From assembly GCA_029964075.1 (NCBI GenBank), contig CM057147.1:22155513-22219512 (forward strand): a stretch of 64,000 bases of DNA. The letters run 5' to 3'. The position numbers and the translations under genes are program-made. Numbering within the stretch: position 1 is the stretch's first letter; each line of letters opens with the position of its first letter. Source of the stretch: Patiria pectinifera (taxonomy: Eukaryota; Echinodermata; Asteroidea; Valvatida; Asterinidae). A model generated the notes under the pieces. It did not search any database. It was not told where the DNA came from and saw nothing but the letters and a program-made list of their open reading frames with translations. Below are positions 45,976 to 59,478 of this stretch, piece after piece.

Positions 45976-48900
45976 GCCCACAGGTATTTTTTTTATAAGA
46001 ATATTTTTAATTTCAAAGTGTATATTTACATGTTCATGAACACTGGACTATTACGCTTTCTCTTTGAACTGTACATGTATATAACCATATAATTAGATAA
46101 ATAGTTGAACGGATTTGTGTTAAAATTACGACGTAAACGTTTAGTTTGGTTTGATTTCGGTCTTGTCTTTTCTCTTTTATAGAAGAAAAGAACATAAACT
46201 TATGAACTTAAATATATATTTAAAGCTCGCTTAGATAATTGAGTTTTATATTAGGCTTTTTACTATAATGGAGAGAAATCGGTATATTGACGCTGTCACA
46301 TCAGCTTGCACATCTCTATGTTGATCAAAAAATTAATAAGAAAATATTTGTACGATCAATAACAATGTGACAAAATCTTCGCACGAACATTTACAAAATG
46401 AAACTGGTATGAAACTGGATGTTAGTAAATGTTGAGAAGTGTAACATTTAAAAGAAAAAAATATCGCATATAGAAGAAGTTCAGGCATATATAAAAAGTG
46501 TTTATTTATTTTCATTTCAATTTAATTCTATTGTTTCGTTCACTTCTTTTTGTCTGTTTATTTCTATTAATTTCTTCTTTCAGGTTTTATAATGAAACCA
46601 GGGTTTGCAATGGCGGCAACTTGGAAGCCTAAATCTTGAATCTTTAGAAGAAAGACAATAAACAAAAGAGTGATTACTTTAGAAGTGGGAGGGAAACCCC
46701 CGAATATTTCGGGAAACCTCAACCCAGGCAATCAGCTGGGGACCGAAAACCCAATCCTCTATTCGCCCTGAGTGCGATTTAGGTCAAAAACTGGGAGACG
46801 AGGAAAACTTAGGTACCAATTAATGCACAATTTTACTTGGCAGCACAACTGGGATCCCATTTGCAGGGGGCCGGGGACTGACTGAGAAAGGCCTAATTTT
46901 CTGGAGAGGGACACACAATAGGTTTTGGTCAAAGCTTCGAACAAGTTTTGCCTTCTCCAAAATCTGAGGGTGAGAGAGGAGCGGGTGCATGGAAAAAGGG
47001 GGCACGGCCTCGAGCAGGAGGCGTTCCCCTTGCCCAATCCTGCAGTTATACGCAACCAGTTCGTTTTAAGGGGAAAAAAGAAGATGGTAAGGAACAGACT
47101 TGTAAGGAACGTATGTTAGAAGGGGAAATAAATATTCGTGTAAGTAGAGTTAGGGAAAGGGAACAATTCGACAGGAAATATGATTGACTTGAGAGAAACT
47201 GTGCGTAAAATAACAAGAGGGATGTTGATGAAAGATGGATAAAAACATGGAAATGCAAAGGTGGAGTGAAAGAGATGGTCGAGACAGATAAACACACACG
47301 GTGGCGACAAAAAAGCAAAGATAAGACAAAGATAAGTATGATAGGAATCGTGGAGAGTTTTTTTTAACAAACCATACCATATTGGACATTAAAAAGGAAC
47401 ACGAAACGCCATGGAATGGTTGAGTAGTGAACACGCCAATGAATATATTATATGGAATTCGCGAAATATCAAAATAATGCTGTAGCCTAAAGAGCTAGGA
47501 AGAAATCAGCCAATGTATTATAAATGAATACAATGTACCTCAATGAATATTTCACGTCCATTATGACAATTATAAAATAGAGTTTTTCCATTAAGTTGCT
47601 ACTGAAGCAAAATTATGTTTCCCCCGTCGATTTATTCCCTATAAAAGTGGAGCTAAGACCTTATTTCGATTGTGAGAAGCCAGAAACAATTGAGACATCT
47701 TGACGGACGGAAGACGCAGGTCTGAGGGTAGGGTCGTCACCGACCATGTTTCCCTGAGCAGACAAGCCGTTACAAGAGAAATTTTACCCGCCGAGGGGCA
47801 CCATCAGTGTCACGCTGACACATCACCTTGAACTTCGCAAGCCTCCGTTAGACGTATATAGGGACACGTTGTTAGTAATCGCCATTATGTCATCGATTCC
47901 GTAACCAAAGGAGAATAAAAGCCAGACAAAAATTATGCCCCGTGACTTAAAATGCCCCAAGGATGTTTGTCCCTCCGTCGTTGTTGTCCGTAACCCTTAT
48001 TGTGACCGCAGGCCACAAGGGAAAATTGCAGTCTTCGTCTTCAGGAGGTTACACGGGGGAAAAGGGGGGAAAATTAGTTAATTCACGGACAGCGAGTGAG
48101 GTTTTTTGAATGGGCGGGCCGGGGGTTATTGGGCGGCCGAGGGAACGTGGCGCCAGGCCGGTCGGCCTTGCCCAACCTTGCCAGTTCGCTGTGACTCATC
48201 CGCGGTGGAAAGAAAAAAAATACCCGCGTGCGTCAAATGGTTAGACAAGCGCAAAGATAGAGAAGGAGGAATAAAAGGTAGACATATAGCTCTAGGCGTG
48301 TGTTGTAAACTGATGTTTATTTTTTCGACTGATGTGAGGGGCAGGGCCCAACGAATCCTTTTACTCTGATTTGAATATCAAATCAACGAAAATTCTGAAG
48401 CTCTTTTTTTCTTTGAACAAGTAAAGAGGAAGCCACGTCCAAAGAAAACAAATTAAATAGGCCTATATCTCATGAAAGTTTTGGTATGGTATGGATGTAA
48501 GCATCAATCGCACCGAGAATTGAAAATATTCAAAATACAAACTAGACATTTGTAATTTGTATTTTTTCTCTCTATTGGTATAAAGTTGTTTTTCTAAGTA
48601 AATTGGATTAATTGTATTTATAGCGCCTTGAGCGCCTTAATAGGTGGATATGTTATAAATGTTCATTATCATTATTATTATTATTATTATTACGAACTAT
48701 AGGCAATACACAAAGATTTCCCGTGACGAAGATCTAGCCTCATATCTCCTTACATTAAGCCTACATTACATGTAAAACATTTAATATATGAAGCTTACTC
48801 GGAGTGACGAGAACACTTTCTTTAAGTTACTATTTTAGTATACCTCATTTACATCTGCATAACATGCTCACTTTATAATGGCTGCCGTCCCTGTTGTGTG

Positions 48901-49909
48901 AAATGTCGAATATTTTGTTTATGAAGCTTCACCTACGCGTATCGTATATTCTAATTATTTATGAGCAAAACATGTCCATTACCGTAAAGAGGTTTTGTCT
49001 GCATGGATTAAAGCGAACATCCCTTAAAATCTTCCGATTTCATCGCGTTCTTAACTGGCATGAAAAGTGACATGAAAATCAGATAGGTTGTACATAATAT
49101 ATACAATCCCACAAACACTGATGACTTTTGGGTGAATGAATTCAGCTTTACCCCTTTTTAAAAGGAAGTTGGGGGGAAATACTTACTTTCAACATGTAGG
49201 CCTAACTATAAAAGGTGTCACTGATATAGCCTCAAATAAAATGTGATTAACCACCAATTGCTCATTTTTCAAGTGTGATAGGCCCATCTTTGCGTGTTTC
49301 CGCCCATCACTAAATCACAGTCAAAGGTGGTAAACCCTATTTAAAATGTCTCCATTTTGAAAAGTTGCCTAGCCACCCATGTATTGCTGCTATATGGGCT
49401 AAACTTCAGTTTCAGTATGATGCACATTGCTTGGAGATGCTCGTGGTTGTCATAATACGGAATGCTTAACACAATCTACAGACATACCTTAAATATTTTT
49501 TCATAACTCAAAACTGTATCACAAGAAAAGGTAAAGTATAAAACCAAGACCAGTAAAGATATATTGACATTAACTTGAAAACAATATTTTGGGAACATGC
49601 AGCACAATGTGATTTGGACTGTGGGGCAATAGCTACGTACTCAGGCACAACCGTATGGTGGACGTGACCGTGCCGGCCATGTTGGTTTGTGGGACTTGGT
49701 GTTGAAAAGTAAATCGCATTGTCAAATATAGGCATTTGCTATACATAATTTTACATGTACCGTAGCACTTTTGAATCTGTTCTTCTTTGCATATTACAGC
49801 TTCGTTGACCAGTTTTGTGTTATCCAGACGAAATTGGGAGTACGTGGATTAAATCTCTATACTACAAGATACAAATGTCATTCCACCAACAGCCCGTATT
49901 TAATACTTT
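45976..49909. other. No gene seen; GC-richer patches
   Basis: 46680-47050 and 47700-48200 are richer in GC than the flanks. The second includes GGGCGGCCGAGGGAACGTGG and could be a promoter. A pyrimidine-poor strand runs 47050-47330. No exon pair found. Confidence 0.35.
48615..48692 (+). mobile_element. SINE 3'-end fragment
   Basis: TATAGCGCCTTGAGCGCC, then TATAAATGTTCATTATC and (ATT)n, like the tail of the 22345 family. Confidence 0.55.
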
Positions 49910-50245
49910 TCAAAACACCATCTTTTTTTCCCTAATGATGATAGTTGTAACAGAGACATTGGTCGTATCTCCACAAGTACCCAATGCCTCAAGATACACC
50001 ATCCATTGAACTGTTCCGTCTTTTAGAATGAAAGTTTCGCCAATCGGCTTCCCTACGACAGATCGGTGGGACTTTCGTTCGATTAGATGCAGCACATGAA
50101 ACATCGTGGGACGCGTCGGTGATGGGGACGGTCGGCGGGTATGCTCGGACCCCGCCAGCTTCATCGCACCGTGGGCAGTGATGCCTGCACGAGCCTGAAA
50201 AGCCCTGCTGTGTGGGATGGGAAGCGTGGCCACAATGTCACTGAA
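49910..50245 (-). CDS. Coding-like reading frame after an acceptor site, unassigned
   Basis: After the acceptor CTGAGCAG, 111 codons stay open before TGA. The frame includes FSDIVATLPIPHSRAFQARA, TMFHVLHLIERKSHRSVV and GETFILKDGTVQWMVYLEAL. Amino acid make-up and the GC-rich third positions of its first half look coding. Possible exon partners at 51200-51402 (acceptor CTTTCTAG) could not be linked by phase. I do not recognise the product; it may be a gene fragment or chance. Confidence 0.25.
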   Translation of the reverse strand, partial: FSDIVATLPIPHSRAFQARAGITAHGAMKLAGSEHTRRPSPSPTRPTMFHVLHLIERKSHRSVVGKPIGETFILKDGTVQWMVYLEALGTCGDTTNVSVTTIIIREKKMVF

Positions 50246-50324
50246 CTGCTCAGCAGACAGAATTAGTACTTAGCAAATTAAACTATATACTATAAAATCA
50301 ACTTGGATCCTGCCATAAGCAATG

Positions 50325-50530
50325 TGCATCACATGTACTCTAAGTAAACACCGCGTTAAGCAATTAAACACAATCTTGCTATCACTTTGTAAACATGTTT
50401 TAAACATTATGTGTTCAATTCCTAAACACCAATGTTCAATTGCTAAACACTTTCCATCCTCACTCTAAACATGTTTAGCATTTTAACATGTTTACAAACT
50501 GATAGCATGAAAGTGTTAAGAAAAGTGTTT
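50325..50530. repeat. Foldback built of AAACATGTTT words
   Basis: GCTATCACTTTGTAAACATG at 50377 faces CATGTTTACAAACTGATAGC at 50488; TAAACACT-type words repeat between them in both directions. Confidence 0.75.
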
Positions 50531-53120
50531 AACATTGCTCAATACAGTTTTTGCAGTGTGACATTTCGGTGTGTTCCCCAATTTCCCATAAGCATTCTGT
50601 TTCAATCTTTAGCAAATTTCCTCGCCTTTGCAGCTTCTCAAAACTGGTCCCTGGAAAGTAATGTCTATCTCAAAATACAAATGTGTACGAGTTGGGTCTA
50701 TAACTGTCGCGTTATTTTGCTCACAAGTTCGCTTTATGTTTTCCAGTTTGTAAAAATGAATCTATCGCTTGCAGCATCATAATTTACTGGTGTTTTCTAT
50801 TATAGCCCAGTGGGGGGCATCCCGGCTTGAAGCCACAATTGTAAAACATTGTTTTAAGTTTTTACAAGACATTTGAAATATTCCCCCTGGGAAACATTTC
50901 AAGCAAAACATGAGGGAAAATTAGTGATACCTTTTACAATTAAGGTGAAACTGAGGGCAAACATTGCTAATATTGATGTTTGTCTGTGGAATTTCGGATG
51001 AAATGATCAGTGGTAAAGGAAATATTTTTGTGGTAAACTGTTTTAAACAGTGAACTTTGATTTTTTTTTTAAAACTAAACATTGAAATTAATGGGTTAAA
51101 ATATCATTGATACAATACGACTGAAGTTGAAGAGTAAATATTTCCCTTAAAAGTTTCAGTGAGAAACAAATAAAGGAAAAACAACCTGTCTTTAAATTTC
51201 ATCCTTGAAAATAATCTTTTGAATTGTCATCTTCTGAGACATAAATCTCTTCATCAGAAATTACACAGAGGCAGACAAAGCAGAAGGTGGATGACATCAG
51301 AGGATATGGCAACGTTACACGAAGAGAACAGCACAGGACAGAGTGAAATGGAATATTGACGAAGAGGCCTTCCTTCTGCAGTGGAGTGAAATCGGCTAGA
51401 AAGAAAGAAGAAGACATATATTTTTACTTTAATCTCATCATTGCTCGAAACCATGTGTAGCTTATTTATACAGAGAACAACTTTGGTTTGCAAGTTGTTC
51501 AGACCTACTCACTTGGTGGGCCACAAGTTTTGAAAATAATGTTTTGGGGAAAACATTCTCCTGTAAATATATACACAGTTTTGGTAGAATTGTGAGTAAT
51601 GTGGGTTTTCCCGCCAAATTCGTCAGAATACATTCAAATACGTTTTGAACGTACGTATTCATGCGATTGTGATCATTCTACTTATTCTCTGCATGTTATT
51701 CATTTTCATGGCGTTCAGTTTCGTTTACAGGCATTCGACTTTTGTTTGCCAACACATCCAAAATATAGAAATTGCGTCATTCAATTAAATAGCACCCAAT
51801 CGTCATTCAATTTGGCACACCTTGATTCAATGAGGTTTCTGCCTTCGATTCTTACTTTCCTTCCCATTTATGTGCAATCAATTCAGCACTATGTGCATTC
51901 AAAATCATTACATGCACATCAAATACACAAAAAGTAACCAAAAGTAACGAAAGGCTTTAATTAGGACAGCTTCACTCTTCATCTTTAGTTTCTTCTGTTT
52001 TTAATTTTCATTTTTTGGGGGGCATCTATTCTTTATTACATATTCATTCTGACCTATATCAACTTTTTAATTTTTTTGTCAATAAAAAAATCTTTCTTTA
52101 TCCATATTTTGATTATGCATACGTATCTTGTTGGAATTATAAAGATATTTTGGTTTCAATTTTCTGTAATTGTTCTCCCAAAAACAAATACATGGTGTAA
52201 GTGGAGTAATAAATTCCAATGCAAACATGTCGAAAATGTTTGCCCATTATGAATTCAGTTGACCATATGTTCTTGGCCCATGGCTTGAGCGAATTTGAAT
52301 GTTTTTTTGCTGATAATTTCAATTTTAATGAGAGTACTGTTAAATTTGATAGCCGTGTTTTTCCAATCGCGTGCTCAAAAAAACTAATATTGAATGTTCA
52401 AAAAAGTTAGTTAATTAAACGATGACCTTAAACTGCTTTCAAATTCGCGCTAAAATCGATGACTCTGAAGCTAATTTAGGTGGTTTTTTTTTTAAATTAA
52501 GCGGGAAAACATATGATAAAATGTGTCCAAAACTGTCTCTAAAGCTTTGTCAGAGTGTATACAGGGCTACAGAAACTTGGGAAGGCAACCTAAAGACAAT
52601 GTTATGCAGGATGCAAGTGGGCTCTGACAATACATTTTTTTTTCATAAATAGCACCAATTATGTAATTTGAAGAAAAGAAAATCTGGCAATTGAAGGAGT
52701 ACTAGATATACTCTGCTTCCCAAGGAGAAAATCAAAAAAATCGAACCTGCAAAATCGACAACTGAAACTGCGAAAACATACATCCTCCCACGCCCTCCCC
52801 TATAGCTCCGCCCTTGAAAGGATAACGGTCTAGGTTTTCACGCATGCACAAAGAGATGCGAATGGTTACTTAGCCTTTTAAATAAGTCCCTTTTATTGGT
52901 ATGACAATGTGCACATTAGAGCATGCCTGTATCGGTATAACTGCAGGTTGGAATACACCAGGTGCGTGAGTCGAGTGGAATACACAAGGATTGAACAATA
53001 CAAGGCCATGCCCAGACGTGGGAATCTAGATGGAGTGATAAACAACAATACTCGTCGATGATAGTGTTAGATTTTTCATGTTATCTTTTTTTAAAAATAA
53101 TCTAACGAATACAGACATTT
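50531..53120. other. No gene supported
   Basis: Reading frames of up to 112 codons occur (51599-51937 plus; 51200-51402 minus after an acceptor CTTTCTAG), but none shows a motif or a matching exon. Confidence 0.35.
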
Positions 53121-53405
53121 AATAATAATAATAATAACTGTTTTTGCTGCAATAGGGCGACTTTCCCATAGACTTGTGCACAAACCTAAACTGTCACCTA
53201 ACCCAAGTTTACCTTATCTTTTTTCCACGAAATTTAGTATTTTTACTAATTGGACCATGAGGAACCGATCTAGATGGTTTGCGACAGCAAAATTCCTTGT
53301 CCTAAGGGTCGTTTTCACAAAAGGGCGACAGTTATGTGTCGCCTTAATAAGGTGTGTCGCCCTATTGTGGACGGAGTTAGCAAAATCTGTCGCCCTATTA
53401 TAGCT
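53121..53405 (+). repeat. GGGCGAC repeat family, second copy
   Basis: Same start and order as 21731-22015, with two more GTCGCC units. Flanked by AT-rich DNA without a gene. Confidence 0.8.
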
Positions 53406-53420
53406 GTTAGTAATATAGGC

Positions 53421-56400
53421 ACATGCATTTTAAATAATAACCATGTGTATAGGCTTACAATAAAATCTCCAGAACAATAAGATGGAAACTGCCCCCCCCC
53501 CCCAAAAAAAGGGGGGGGATATAAAAACAACACAACCATAAATAGCATCCCTTGTTTTCATGGGTTTTTTTATGTTATTTTTTATTCAATTATGTCAAAC
53601 TTTTTAAAATAAAGATTTATGAAAAAAGAGCCCATGCAAGTGACAGGCATCAGCACAATGTGGCAAATGAAGATTATACCATGAACACATGAAGAATACA
53701 CACTTATTTCAATGCCACTGATTTTTAAGATGATAACTGAGTTTTGTGACATCACAAAACGAGATAATCCTGGTAAAAAAATATAATTGACATATAGGGG
53801 GCCTACTTTTGACAGTGACTATGGCGATAATCACAAGACGTCATAATGAACTCATAAATTTGATGGCAATCGGTGCAATCAGGCTTGTTTTCAAAATTCA
53901 ATAGTTTCAGTATAATAAGCAATATTGTGTCGGAAGTGGGGTCCTCATAAAGGGGCCCAATTTACCGTGACCACCGCGGGACCGGCTGAGCGTACAGCCG
54001 GTCTGGGTTGCGAGTTTGTAACACGCACGGACTCCGCAAAACTCACACCGTGTCGCCACGCCACACGCGTCCGCCTAGACTACCCGACGCAGACCGGCCA
54101 AACCGCCGCGAAAGACTCCCGGTAAAAGAGTTGTAACCAACACGGGCAAACTACGGGGCACAAAATGCGGTGTGCGCGGGGTGCTTGTGTATCAAGAAAA
54201 TTAGGCTCCAATCGTGCGTGAAACGTTGAACAAATGACGAGGGAAAATGATTGAAAAAGATTGAGCGGAAATGAAACCCGTGGCACCTGGCCCGATTATG
54301 TGAACCATGTCGGACAAGGTCGTGTACAAACAGTCAGTCTTTTCAAGGCGTTGTTTCTTTTGCAAATCAGGTTTTAAAAAAAGGAGAAAACATACACCCG
54401 AAACCGCAACTTTTGAAGTGGATAAAGGATCTGTTACAGAAAAATAACAAAAACAGGAAAACCCCACTACACACACTGTTATGCAATTATGTAAGGTCAT
54501 GTAAGTGTTACAAATTCGAAAATCGTGACAGGCTGAACTTGAAAACGTCTACACACACTGTCTACCACTTGCACTAAGTTGTGCTAAAAAAACAAACAGA
54601 AATAGACTTATTTTCACTTGAATTTAACACACTGGAGGACTTTCTTAAACCTTCACTATATAGGCCTATGTTCAACTCACCATCAAGCAAAGAAAACTGT
54701 ACAGAGAAAAGAATCTCTGTATTTCCAAGGCTGTAAAATGAAGTATTCTTGATGATTTTTATCTACGCAAAAAAGTTATCATTTTTTTTTTGAAAAACAG
54801 AAATAATAGTGTGGTGTCTGGAATGGAACACCGATATCATCATGATAGTTGTCGACCAGGAACCAGACTTTAAAAAAGCTCTTTGAGTAGCAGACGATAA
54901 AAACTTTCCCCGCCAGATTGTGTGTGTGACGTGTGTGCGTGGTTCTGCCAAGTTGCATCATTGAATATCCACAAGGTTGCCCTTTTGTTGAATGCTACCA
55001 GGCCAGGTGTCATTTGGGCCTGCCTATCAATAATTGTTTACATGCTGTCTGCGACCATCAATTCAATCGGTTTTTATCAATTAAATAGAGCAGAAATCGC
55101 CGCTGGGGCCATGAAAGGGCCGGGCCATTGTTAGAATAGCCCCGCGCGCCAAAACTTTCTCTTTGTTTTTGTTTCTGTTTTCGTGAGGTCTCTCTTTTGA
55201 CATCGAACAGATTCAGCGAAGGAAAAAAAAGCTGATATTTTAATAACTCAAAACATGACCTTCGGTTCAATATTATTCTTCACTAAATTGAGACTTCAAA
55301 ATAAAGTTTACGCTTGCACCATATAGCTATTAAAATGTCTCTTGTGTGTTTGTGAGGTTCGGAAAAGTACCGGGAAAACATTATTTCGGTCAGTATTCTT
55401 TGCCCGTAGTTATAGGAGACCGAGAATTCTGCTTAAAATTGAGGTGCAGAATTCCACTGACATGGACATCACTATATTTCCCTGCAGTGACCTATCAGCC
55501 ATCAGAAAGCGATAACTTGTCCTAAAATGTCAAATTTAGCAGTGAAAATATTGAAACATTTGCTGAGAAAACACTTGGAATTTTCAGACCAGTCTGATAG
55601 GGTTTGTGCACGGGATGTCAAGTGATGTCCAGGTATCGAACTTTACAAATCGAGACCTTGCTTAAAAGCATTGGTACCAAATTTAACTTGACGGAAGAAT
55701 TGACGAAGAAGAATTGTCATTTCAGAGTGAAAGAACATCTAAATTAAAAGGGAAAATATCCACCTTATTGTAGCATCACTAGGCTATGTTATACATGTAG
55801 CTGGAAATCCAAGTTATTCTGGCTATAATTATTGGAACAGTCGGTGCAATCTTCATTCTGCGAACATACAGGGCTTTGTCATTTTTCAGAGAAAGGAAGT
55901 CGTCATAGTTGGGGGCGCACTGTGGGGATTCCAAAATTCGTGAAGAAAAAAGCTTAACAAAGGTTCTTTGAAAACAAGTAGAAAATGCTCCTTTCAGGCG
56001 AACATTTTGTGCACGCGGCTGCTTCAGAACTTGCAAACTGAAATACAAGAATTATTAGTGCGAAAACCGGCGGTTTAAAACCACCCACGTGACGTGCTCT
56101 CACCCATTTAGAATTGGTAAACTGTTCCAGCTATTTATGAAAGATTTTTTTGGTCGAGTAACGAGATCTTACTATGGTTAAGAAAGGGATGGCGAGTAAC
56201 CAGAGCAAAAACATATATTTAAATTGATATACGGTTCTTTCTTCTTGTCATCTTAATCGAACATGTTGGCGGCCTTGACATTTCTAGAAAAAGAAATTAC
56301 GAATGTAATCCAATTGAGCAACAAAGCTATCACAGTGATGTCCAGCTATACCGCGTAACGAACGACCTAAGTCGATTTTTTTGTATAGCTACGTGTTTCG

Positions 56401-57136
56401 GGAGAGGTGTTTTTTTTTCAGACGAGGGAAAAGTCCAAAATTTAACAAGAAAAATTGAATCAAATTTATCCAGGTCAAAAAACGAAAAGGAAGAACCATT
56501 ACTTTTACAGAGAGTAAAAGTTGGATTTTTGGTTGTCTGAGCTAATCAGGACAACAGTAAACAAAGCACATATATGAGATTATGTGCAGAAACAAAATGT
56601 GAAAACAAAGAAGAAAATATGCAGGATAAAAACATCATGTTTTGATAAGACTTTTTATTTTTTATTTTATCTGTGAATTAAATAATCATAATTAAGGGGA
56701 ATGTATAATATTTTTAAGGTGTATTTATTTAACTATTGAGATTATCTAGTGGTTTTTCAGGTTTACAATAATATTATATATGCAAATTTACATTGAGTTT
56801 ATGGATAAATAAGGTCACAGAGTAATCAAGGAAACATTTTGGTTCAAGTTTCCGTGAGTTTGTGAGGGATGTAATTCTGGTGAAGCATGTCTTCAAAGAC
56901 AATGATGTGGCTTCATTTTAAATTTTGGAAATGTTTCCATATACATGTACCATCTTTCTTCCCTATGTATTATAGAAATTAATTTCAGATAGTGGGTTTA
57001 GATTTGCCCCTCCATAACACAATAACAATGAAGAAGTACGGTTATATCCCAGTAAATTATGTACAATGCCCCAACTATTCTTTTGCAAGACTGCACGGTT
57101 GGCAATTATACATTTTTCCTATGACCTTTAATAATA
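53421..57136. other. No gene supported; CpG-rich patch
   Basis: 53930-54190 is CpG rich (for example CACACGCGTCCGCCTAGACT) and could be a promoter. There is a facing C/G run at 53490-53518. A fragment of the hairpin-headed repeat lies at 56060-56150. The rest is AT-rich. Confidence 0.35.
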
Positions 57137-57280
57137 GACCTTAGCATAGCAGCCATTTTAGAGGGCAATGCCTTTGTTTTGCTGGGAAATGCATGAGTGA
57201 ACCTTTGGTGCATTCATTGTTACTGAATTAAAATAACAAAAGCTGCCCTCTAAGATGGCCGCTACATTCGCATAAGGTCC
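57137..57280. mobile_element. MITE with GACCTTA termini
   Basis: GACCTTAGCATAGCAGCCAT and TTTAGAGGGCA at the left face TGCCCTCTAAGATGGCCGCT and CATAAGGTC at the right. The ATG in AAGATGG is part of the repeat, not a start codon. Confidence 0.85.
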
Positions 57281-58030
57281 ATTTCCTCATCACCAAACAC
57301 AAATGTTCAAATCTTTGCCAACAGAATCGCAGGTTGTTCGCAATAGTCTAGATTATTAACAAGGAATCAATCTATAAAGCCTTTTGTGTCCGCACACTTC
57401 AAAGACCAGAGTCTCTTCCTATTCAGACTTAGACACAGCTGTTATGAGCGGAGATCTTATTAAGAGATTACGACTCAATCATACAATTCCTTCCATTGTT
57501 GCCATTCTGTCAAATTTCACACGTTTATCATGCACAGGTTTATCATTCTCTGCGCACCTGACCGCAATCTATATTGAAAGTTTCGTTTCCATTACTGTAA
57601 GTAAACCTGTCCATATATACAGGATGTTGCCAATCAATTATGGAACCTTTGTTGCAACACTGTTGCATCAGTTTTGGAAAAAATCAATCCGCAACAGATT
57701 GCAGATTCATTATTTTTAACACCATTTGGAGGCTAAACGAGGACCCTAATGCAACAGCTGTTCCTTAAGGGTTAAAGAACGGCAAATTGTAACAATATAT
57801 CGAATCATTACAGGAAGTAGTTCAATAGTTATGGAGTTTTAATGATCTATTTTGGAACTATCTATAACCAGGCCATTCATAATAAGTAACTGCATCTGCT
57901 TAAAATTTTACAACAGTTCATTTTGTATGATTACAACTCCTGCAACAAATAACTTAACAAAAAGTTGCCATTTGAATTAGTAAATGTTAAACAAAGCAGC
58001 AAAAGAAGAAAATTACACTGATATTACAAG

Positions 58031-58217
58031 TACAGTCGACTCTCGTTAGTACAAACTCTGTTAATACAAAATTCTGGTTCAACCATAAGGCCTTGGTCCC
58101 GACCGTGCATTTATGTGCACAATGAATGGGACTGACGTTCCTCTTAATACAAAATTCTGATATAACAAACAATTTGGCTAGGTCCGAATGAGTTTGTATT
58201 AACGAGACTCGACTGTA
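58031..58217. mobile_element. pogo-like MITE flanked by TA
   Basis: CAGTCGACTCTCGTTAGTAC at the left and GTATTAACGAGACTCGACTG at the right, each flanked by TA. AATACAAAATTCTG occurs twice inside. Confidence 0.88.
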
Positions 58218-58324
58218 AATAGCATTGTGCATTGGATGCTTGCTGATAGGGATTCAGGCATAGTTTTGCAGTACCACAGAACTGAATTCTGCAAATCTTC
58301 TTCAGGGTAAAGTCAGTAGTTTGG

Positions 58325-58465
58325 GCTCAGTGCACAAGTACCCCCTCAACAGTTACAACGGGAGAGTTGGTGGAGACCACTGGGAGGGGCATTTGAACGC
58401 ATTGCCGACGATGCCCGACGCTCACGCGAAGACGCTATGGCTTTGTGCACATTCAGAATAAAATA
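58325..58465 (+). repeat. Coding-like repeat fragment, second copy
   Basis: Matches 27588-27730. The same frame reads SAQVPPQQLQRESWWRPLGG and continues FERIADDARRSRED before a stop. Confidence 0.55.
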
Positions 58466-58558
58466 AGTCTGGTGATTTTTTGTGCCAGTACATGATGCAG
58501 CGGGTCCCACCCACTGGGGCTTTAAAAACTGGCTACAAAGCACAATTTATTGATCATG

Positions 58559-58981
58559 CCAGCGATGTAGCTGTAGGGCGTGAGCCCCCCATAAAAAATC
58601 TGCCCCTCAAATCCCCCCCCCCTCCCACTGGAAATTTGGCAACCGAAGTCCTACGAGTTACCATGATTAGCGGGTTGAACATAAACTGCCCTTTTCCATA
58701 GTTTTTGGGTGTATTTTTCACCAAAACCCTGTTTTTCGTGATTGGCTGTTTATTTTAACATTCCTTGGAAAGCGAATAGCGCTAGCTATTGTCCGACAGT
58801 GACCATGATATCGGTTTTGAACAGCACCCCCATGGGAACATGGTGCCCCCCTTCCCTCCCCTCTTTTTGATTTGACGGAGGTCGTGTCCAGTGAAAAAAC
58901 CTGTCTATCCCTCCACTGTAACATCCAGCCCCCCTACTTGCCCCCCCCCCCCCAGGATGAGAGTCCTGGTTACGCCGCTGG
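58559..58981 (+). mobile_element. CGGCGTAGC element, second copy
   Basis: Starts CCAGCGATGTAGCTG and ends GGTTACGCCGCTGG. It matches 36878-37311 in the same orientation, with different lengths of C tracts. Confidence 0.85.
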
Positions 58982-59448
58982 ATCATGCACATTATCCTTG
59001 CATTCTCCCAACAACAAAACCATAGTAAATGCAGAAATTGTACTTAAAAACAGTTTGTTTATAGAGTTAACTGTATATATATATATAGATTGTGTGTAAG
59101 AATTACCGATAGTTTTGTGTGGCTAACTCATGAGAGCTAATGAAGGACAAACAGTATGCTTCCACCAATTTGTTCTGAGTGTGCAGGAGTACTTTTCAAC
59201 TTGAACCTGTCGTGTTTTCACTTGAGAATTTCACCTCAGCGTCAGTGCACAAGTGGCAAAGATGCATGAGAATCCTTCAAAACTGAACTGCTTAGCAATG
59301 TAACGCTGAGGGCGTAGTTACACACCAAGTCCACGAAGTGCTTTTCCATGAACCATTAAACACTACCCCAGGCACCACAGATAACTGAACAGAATTACAC
59401 TGCACCACTGCTGACAGGATCCAGGCATTAAAGACAAGGGATCACACA

Positions 59449-59478
59449 TCATGCTGATATGATGGCCTTCCCTTGAGG
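59449..59478 (-). CDS. TRAPPC11: TRAPPC11 last coding exon
   Basis: After the acceptor CCTATACAG the frame reads PQGKAIISA and TGA. The P-Q-G continuation of IYIK is what the family shows. Only nine codons are coding; the 3'UTR follows to the left. Confidence 0.85.
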   Translation of the reverse strand, partial: PQGKAIISA

